This document shows, piece by piece, positions 6,126 through 10,101 of a DNA stretch of 10,101 nt. Position 1 is the stretch's first letter, and every line of letters begins with the position of its first letter. The position numbers were made by a program, and so were the translations under genes. The DNA lies in NCBI GenBank assembly GCA_026414955.1, contig JAOAIA010000021.1:11176-21276 (forward strand), in the 5' to 3' direction. The stretch is from Candidatus Bipolaricaulota bacterium. Its GTDB lineage: Bacteria; Bipolaricaulota; Bipolaricaulia; RBG-16-55-9; DRXL01. The notes beneath the pieces are model-generated. The model did not search any database and had not been told where the DNA came from. It saw nothing but the letters and a program-made list of their open reading frames with translations.

Positions 6126-6175
6126 TCAGCCCCTTCTCTCGCTCAGTCGGGGAGAAGGGGCTGACTTAGCTTTTT
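6126..6175 (+). terminator. Strong hairpin with T-tract, likely partial terminator inside the operon
   Basis: TCAGCCCCTTCTC (6126-6138) pairs perfectly with GAGAAGGGGCTGA (6152-6164). The stem extends by one G-T and one C-G pair to 15 bp around a 9-base loop. TTTTT (6171-6175) follows after six bases. The hairpin lies between the binding-protein stop and the next start codon. The gap before the T-tract suggests attenuation or 3'-end protection rather than a full stop, since the permease genes have no other visible promoter. Confidence 0.75.
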
Positions 6176-6179
6176 GGGG

Positions 6180-6185
6180 AGGAGG
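6180..6185 (+). promoter_or_regulatory. Shine-Dalgarno that sets the PIG-L-like start
   Basis: AGGAGG lies 6 bases before the GTG at 6192. An in-frame TTG at 6174 would place this site inside the coding region, so GTG 6192 is the likelier start. Confidence 0.8.
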
Positions 6186-6191
6186 TCTTCG

Positions 6192-6929
6192 GTGAAGACG
6201 CTCTTGCTGATGGCCACGTATGGGTTGGAGATCGTCGAGTGCGGGGGCACGTTAGCCAAGCACGCCCGCGCCGGCGATCGCGTCTATGCCAGCGTCACGC
6301 TCGCTCGCCCAGAATACCGAGAGCAGATCCGTCGCGCCGCGACGATTCTAGGGATCACCGACGTGCGCTTTCTCGATTTTTCTTATGGCCAAGTCTCGGT
6401 AGATACGCCGTCGAAAGCGAAGCTCGTCGCGTTGCTCCGGGAGCTTCGCCCCGATATCGTCATCACGCAAGACCCAGAGCATTGTCAGCTTGATTTAGAC
6501 CCAGACCGTCGTGAGGCGATGACCCTCTACTTAGAAGCGCTCGCGCTCAGCTCGCGCGACTGGCGCACGGACGAGTGCGGCCCGCCCCATCTGGTCAAGA
6601 GCATCTATTTTATGGCTCCTGAACACCCGAACTGTCTGGTGGACATCGCGGACGTCTTTGCACTCAAAGAGCGCGCTGTCGCTGAACTGGGGGGACAATT
6701 AGAGTTCACGGCGCGGCTCTTCCGCCAGCGCGTCTCCGAAGAGGCCCTGCGCCAGCTCCTGCCCGACTATGATCGCCTGAGAGACGATCCTATCGCTCTT
6801 GGGCACGCGCTCCACCGCGAGATGCACCGCGCGCACAGTCTCTATCACGCGATCTGGAGCCATTCGTCGCTCGTATTAGCGGAACCGTTCCGACGGCTCA
6901 GCCCCATAGAACTCAATCGGCTCTTATGA
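6192..6929 (+). CDS. Degenerate PIG-L (LmbE-like) protein lacking zinc-site residues
   Basis: This 245-residue protein follows the PIG-L/LmbE deacetylase fold in outline: a first strand and ATYGLEIVECGGTLAKHARAGDRVY (res 8-32), the REEQ-like helix and DVRFLDF (57-63), RPDIVITQDPE (86-96), DPDRREA (103-109) and VDIADVFALKERAV (150-163). Active members hydrolyse N-acetyl groups on sugars using zinc bound by AHPDDE and HPDH. Here AHPDDE reads ATYGLE (8-13), HPDHR reads DPDRR (103-107), and the late H-x-S-Q reads LGGQ (166-169). The zinc ligands are thus gone. It is probably a non-catalytic or re-purposed member, possibly a binding or assembly factor; its role is unknown. The GTG start is chosen by the AGGAGG site. 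Its TGA overlaps the permease ATG (ATGA), so the two are translationally coupled and likely act together. Confidence 0.75.
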   Translation: MKTLLLMATYGLEIVECGGTLAKHARAGDRVYASVTLARPEYREQIRRAATILGITDVRFLDFSYGQVSVDTPSKAKLVALLRELRPDIVITQDPEHCQLDLDPDRREAMTLYLEALALSSRDWRTDECGPPHLVKSIYFMAPEHPNCLVDIADVFALKERAVAELGGQLEFTARLFRQRVSEEALRQLLPDYDRLRDDPIALGHALHREMHRAHSLYHAIWSHSSLVLAEPFRRLSPIELNRLL

Positions 6930-7882
6930 CGGTGAAGCTCGCGTCTTACGCGCTCGTGCTGCTGCTGGCGATCACGCTCAACTTTTTGTTACCGAGATTG
7001 ATGCCCGGCACGCCGCTGCGCTTTTTCGTCGGCGACGACGTTGCGCTGCTTTCGCAAGAGAGCATTCAAGAGCTGATGGCGCAGCACGGGCTAGACAAGC
7101 CTCTCTGGGAGCAGTACTTGCGCTATCTGTGGCAGCTTGCCCAAGGCGACTTGGGCTACTCGTATCAGGAGCGCCAGCCCGTTCTGACCGTGCTTCTGGA
7201 GCGTCTTCCTTGGACGCTGTTGCTGACGGGCACGGCCTTGCTGCTCTCAACGACGATAGGGATTGTTGTGGGGGCGCTAGCAGCATGGCGCTACGGCAGT
7301 GCGTTTGATGCCCTGGCACTCAGTCTCTTTGTCTTGCTCGACTCGATGCCCAGCTTCTGGCTGGGCATGATTCTCATCGCGCTCTTTGCCGTGCAGCTTG
7401 GCTGGTTTCCCATCTTCGGCGCGCAGACCCCGTGGGCTTCTCTGACGGGTTGGGAGTATCTGCTCGATATTCTTAAGCACTTAGCGTTACCGGTGCTCAC
7501 CCTCACGCTCACCACGATCTCGGGAGCGTTTCTCGTCATGCGCTCGGCGATGCTCGGCGTGTTGGGAGAGGACTACATTCGCACGGCGCGCAGCAAGGGC
7601 GTCAGCGAATTTGGAGTGCTCTATCGCCATGCGCTGCGCAACGGGCTGCTCCCTGTGACGACGGTCTTCATGATCAATCTGGGGTTTTTGGTCAGCGGGG
7701 CGACCGTCGTGGAGACGGTCTTCAGCTACCCGGGGCTGGGGCGGCTGCTCTATGAAGCTGTGCTCCAGCGCGATTACCCCTTGATGCAAGGGGCGTTCTT
7801 GCTGATCACTCTGAGCGTGCTGGCGGCGAATCTCGTGGCCGATCTGCTCTACAGTCGCATTGATCCGCGGGTGCGAGTATGA
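6926..7882 (+). CDS. ABC permease, DppB/NikB/OppB type
   Basis: This 318-residue inner-membrane permease forms half of the transport channel for the family-5 binding protein. It has a first helix at about residues 5-23, the PGTP motif and a periplasmic segment with QHGLDKPLWEQYLRYLWQLAQGDLGYSY (53-80, typical of the family), then five more helices between about 96 and 310. The EAA loop that contacts the ATPase is at about 214-240 (EDYIRTARSKGVSEFGVLYR). The FSYPGLG motif (266-272) is also a family mark. Length is normal. Start and stop overlap both neighbours by ATGA, so the PIG-L-like gene and the two permease genes form one coupled unit. Substrate specificity cannot be read from the permease; nickel is inferred from nikR. 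Confidence 0.92.
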   Translation: MTVKLASYALVLLLAITLNFLLPRLMPGTPLRFFVGDDVALLSQESIQELMAQHGLDKPLWEQYLRYLWQLAQGDLGYSYQERQPVLTVLLERLPWTLLLTGTALLLSTTIGIVVGALAAWRYGSAFDALALSLFVLLDSMPSFWLGMILIALFAVQLGWFPIFGAQTPWASLTGWEYLLDILKHLALPVLTLTLTTISGAFLVMRSAMLGVLGEDYIRTARSKGVSEFGVLYRHALRNGLLPVTTVFMINLGFLVSGATVVETVFSYPGLGRLLYEAVLQRDYPLMQGAFLLITLSVLAANLVADLLYSRIDPRVRV

Positions 7883-8688
7883 AGAGCGTGTTGAGCATTA
7901 TCGGGCTGGTCATTCTGGGGGCGCTGGGGGGGATCGCGATCTTCACCCCGGCTCCATACGACCCGCATGAACGCGTCAGCGCCCCCTTCCAGCCCCCTTC
8001 ACCCCAGCATTGGCTGGGCACAAACGACATCGGTCAAGACATCTTCTCAGAAGTTGTGCACGGGACGCGCACGAGCCTGCTCGTCGGGGTCGTGGCTGCG
8101 ACCCTGGCGATCTTGCTGGGCGTGGTCGTCGGAGTGACGGCGGGCTACGCCGGAAGGAGCGTTGATACTCTCTTGATGCGCGTGGTGGATGTCGTCCTTG
8201 TCGTGCCCTTCCTCCCGTTGATGATCCTGTTGGGGGCGTATCTGGGGCCAAGCTTAATCACGGTGATCGCGGTGATCGCCGCGTTGATGTGGGCGCGTCC
8301 GGCGCGGGTCATCCGCTCTCAGGTGCTGGTGCTCAAGAATCTCGCTTACGTGGAGGCCGCGCACGCTATCGGCGGAAGCTTTTGGCATCTCTTGAGGCGG
8401 CACATCATTCCCGCCATCGTGCCGCTGGCGATGGCTCAGCTCGTCACGGTGGCCTCCAGCGCGATCTTGATTGAGTCTTCATTAGCGTTTCTGGGGTTGG
8501 GCGATCCGGTGCAGAAATCGTGGGGCACGGTGCTCTACTATGCGCAAGCCCGGGGCGCGTTTCTCACGGGGGCGTGGGTCTGGTGGGTCCTGCCCCCGGG
8601 AGCGTTGATCACCCTGAGCGTCTTGGGATTCGCTCTCGTTGGCTATGCCCTGGAGCGCAGGAGCAACCCCCGTCTCCGGCACCACTGA
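7879..8688 (+). CDS. ABC permease, DppC/NikC/OppC type
   Basis: This 269-residue partner permease has one N-terminal helix (about res 5-23), the DppC-type motif HWLGTNDIGQDIFSEVVHGTRTSL (44-67) and five further helices. The EAA loop is at about 151-180 (NLAYVEAAHAIGGSFWHLLR), followed by ESSLAFLGLG (199-208), a standard family motif. Its ATG overlaps the stop of the preceding permease (ATGA), so it is translationally coupled. It would pair with that permease to form the channel. The ATP-binding subunits (DppD/F or NikD/E type) normally follow, but the next gene is an oxidase homologue, so the ATPases must be encoded elsewhere. No terminator is evident in the 62 bases after the stop. Confidence 0.92.
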   Translation: MKSVLSIIGLVILGALGGIAIFTPAPYDPHERVSAPFQPPSPQHWLGTNDIGQDIFSEVVHGTRTSLLVGVVAATLAILLGVVVGVTAGYAGRSVDTLLMRVVDVVLVVPFLPLMILLGAYLGPSLITVIAVIAALMWARPARVIRSQVLVLKNLAYVEAAHAIGGSFWHLLRRHIIPAIVPLAMAQLVTVASSAILIESSLAFLGLGDPVQKSWGTVLYYAQARGAFLTGAWVWWVLPPGALITLSVLGFALVGYALERRSNPRLRHH

Positions 8689-8720
8689 TGCAGATCATGG
8701 CGGCGCCTGTCCTAGGCCAG

Positions 8721-8746
8721 TAAAATAGCGCGCAATCAAGAGGTGA
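8721..8746 (+). promoter_or_regulatory. Possible -10 and Shine-Dalgarno before the oxidase gene
   Basis: TAAAAT (8721-8726) resembles a -10 box, but I find only a weak -35 (TGGCGG, 8698-8703, 3 of 6). GAGGTGA (8740-8746) is a good Shine-Dalgarno for the ATG at 8751. The promoter is tentative; the ribosome-binding site is solid. Confidence 0.35.
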
Positions 8747-8750
8747 GAGC

Positions 8751-10101
8751 ATGCACTACCCGGCTTGGTATGTGGAGTTTCTCACATCGCCGATGCTGAT
8801 CGCGATCATCGCAATCTTTCACGTCTTGGTCTCGCACTACGCCGTGGGGGGCGGGCTTTTTTTAGCCGTCGAGACCCGCTACGCCTATCGCACCAATAAC
8901 AAAGAGTACTTGGCCTATCTCAAAGACCATGCCTGGTTCTTTATCTTGATCACGGTCGTCTTCGGGGCGATCACGGGGGTGGGCATCTGGTGGACGATCG
9001 GGTTGGCCTCGCCCTTGGCGACCGAGATGCTTATCCACACGTTTGTATTCGGCTGGGCGATGGAGTACGTCTTCTTCGTCTTAGAGATCGTCTCGGCGTT
9101 CATCTTCTTCTACTTTTGGGGCAAGCTCGATCCGAAGACCCACCAGGCGATGGCGTGGATCTATGCGTTCTCGGCGTGGATGAGCTTGGTCTTAATCACG
9201 GGCATTACGGGGTTCATGCTCAATCCCGGCGCGTGGGTCGAGAACCGAGATTTCTGGGTGGGCTTCTTCAATCCCCAGTTTGTCCCCCAAGTGATCGCGC
9301 GCACCGGCGGGGCGCTGCTGCTCAGCGCGCTCTACGTCTATCTGCACGCATCGTTCAAAGCGAGAGAGCCGAAGCTCCGCGATCTGATCGCCTCGCGCTC
9401 GACGCTGCCCGCCCTTATAGGGGCCGTCTGTATCGTCATCGGAGGGGTAGGATGGTATCTCTTTCTGCCGGAGTCGGCCAAGGCTGCTCTCGCGGCGGCC
9501 AGCGCCCTCAACGTCATGATGGTCTTGATCTTCGCCATTACAATTGGGGTCTTCGCGCTGCTCTATCTAGGGCCCTATCGCAACCCTGGCTGGATGAGCC
9601 CTGGCTTCGCATTAGTGATCTTCGTCATGGGACTGACGGTCTTCAGCGCCAGCGAGTTTGTCCGCGAAGCGGTGCGCAAGCCCTATATCATCTACAACGT
9701 CGTGCTGAGCAACCAGATCTTTCCGGAAGAGGTCCCCGTGCTGCGCGAGAAGGGCTACTTAGAAGGGGGCACGTGGACGAGCGCGTGGGTGCGCGCGCGC
9801 TATCCCGATGCCGTGCAATCTCAGCAGATTGACGAGAGCAAGCTCTTGGCTCTGCCAGAGCCAGACCAGCGCGAGCTGGGGAAGGTGCTCTTTCAGTATC
9901 ACTGCAGCTCGTGTCACGCGACCACCGAAGGCTATTCGGCGGTCGCTCAGTTGCTCCGCGGCTGGACTCCAGAGATGATTCAGAATCTCGTGCAAAACCC
10001 AGAGAAATTTCACTTCTTCATGCCGCCGTGGGCGGGGAGGCCCGAAGAGGCCGAACTCTTGACGAAGTATCTGCTCTCGATTGCCCCGCCGCGCCCAGGG
10101 G
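8751..10101 (+). CDS. CydA-like (cytochrome bd family) subunit fused to a c-type heme domain, 3' end missing
   Basis: The frame is open for 450 residues and runs off the window. The N-terminal part resembles CydA: IFHVLVSHYAVGGGLFLAVET (res 22-42, with His24 at the E. coli His19 position), FGAITGVGIWW (71-81), and MEYVFFVLEI with Glu105 and Glu112. Met256 or Met257 could match heme ligand Met393. EFVREAVRKPYIIYN (302-316) corresponds to the GRQPW region. About eight or nine membrane helices are visible. The loop where CydA carries its quinol-binding Q-loop is only about a dozen residues (240-252), and the aligned His186 position holds Pro179-Gln180. The C-terminal extension has a heme c site, C385-SSC-H389, with Met424 (MPPW) as a likely sixth ligand. 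It is probably a bd-superfamily oxygen reductase or relative with cytochrome c input. The start is fixed by GAGGTGA. Confidence 0.85.
   Translation, partial: MHYPAWYVEFLTSPMLIAIIAIFHVLVSHYAVGGGLFLAVETRYAYRTNNKEYLAYLKDHAWFFILITVVFGAITGVGIWWTIGLASPLATEMLIHTFVFGWAMEYVFFVLEIVSAFIFFYFWGKLDPKTHQAMAWIYAFSAWMSLVLITGITGFMLNPGAWVENRDFWVGFFNPQFVPQVIARTGGALLLSALYVYLHASFKAREPKLRDLIASRSTLPALIGAVCIVIGGVGWYLFLPESAKAALAAASALNVMMVLIFAITIGVFALLYLGPYRNPGWMSPGFALVIFVMGLTVFSASEFVREAVRKPYIIYNVVLSNQIFPEEVPVLREKGYLEGGTWTSAWVRARYPDAVQSQQIDESKLLALPEPDQRELGKVLFQYHCSSCHATTEGYSAVAQLLRGWTPEMIQNLVQNPEKFHFFMPPWAGRPEEAELLTKYLLSIAPPRPG

Noticed and set aside
6174..6191. TTG at 6174 as start of the PIG-L-like gene
   Set aside because: It overlaps the T-tract and places AGGAGG inside the coding region; GTG 6192 has the correct spacing.
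1..10101. CRISPR arrays, insertion sequences, tRNA or rRNA genes, prophage or defence genes
   Set aside because: No repeated spacer pattern, transposase, tRNA-like fold or phage-type gene was seen.

Overview
This window is gene-dense bacterial DNA with twelve protein-coding genes, all on the + strand, and gaps of about 75 bases or less. It carries strong Shine-Dalgarno sites, TATAAT-type promoters, a NikR regulator and a bd-type oxidase homologue, so the host is a bacterium. The two-thioredoxin-fold disulfide oxidoreductase is a protein type found mostly in thermophiles. That hints at a thermophilic, deep-branching lineage, but I cannot name a taxon. I see no mobile elements, CRISPR arrays, tRNA or rRNA genes.

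Region 1 (1-3972) is a sulfide/persulfide handling operon. In order it holds the 3' end of a DsrE-like gene, a YeiH-type putative sulfate exporter, a CsoR/CstR-family repressor, a small DUF2892 membrane protein, a sulfide:quinone oxidoreductase (SQR) and a two-domain thioredoxin-like protein. The repressor lacks the copper-binding histidine of CsoR but keeps two cysteines, which fits persulfide sensing. A perfect TATAAT at 1835-1840 suggests a second promoter for the DUF2892-SQR-thioredoxin part.

Region 2 (4009-8688) is a nickel-type uptake locus: nikR, a family-5 solute-binding protein, a degenerate PIG-L (LmbE-like) protein and two DppB/DppC-type permeases. No ATPase gene is present. The nikR start codon lies inside a 43-bp near-perfect palindrome that also covers its -10 box. 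A related 23-bp element covers the probable -10 of the binding-protein gene. This links regulator and transporter and supports nickel as cargo. A strong hairpin plus T-tract after the binding-protein gene probably lowers expression of the genes behind it.

Region 3 (8751 to the window end) is a CydA-like membrane protein with a C-terminal c-type heme domain (CSSCH). It has no quinol-binding Q-loop and no histidine at the E. coli His186 position. It looks like a divergent bd-family oxygen reductase, perhaps fed by cytochrome c. It runs off the window.

A plausible joint picture is that SQR passes sulfide electrons to the quinone pool, the DsrE and thioredoxin-like proteins move or reduce sulfane sulfur, YeiH exports an oxidised product and the bd-like enzyme handles oxygen. 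The nickel locus is a separate regulatory unit.
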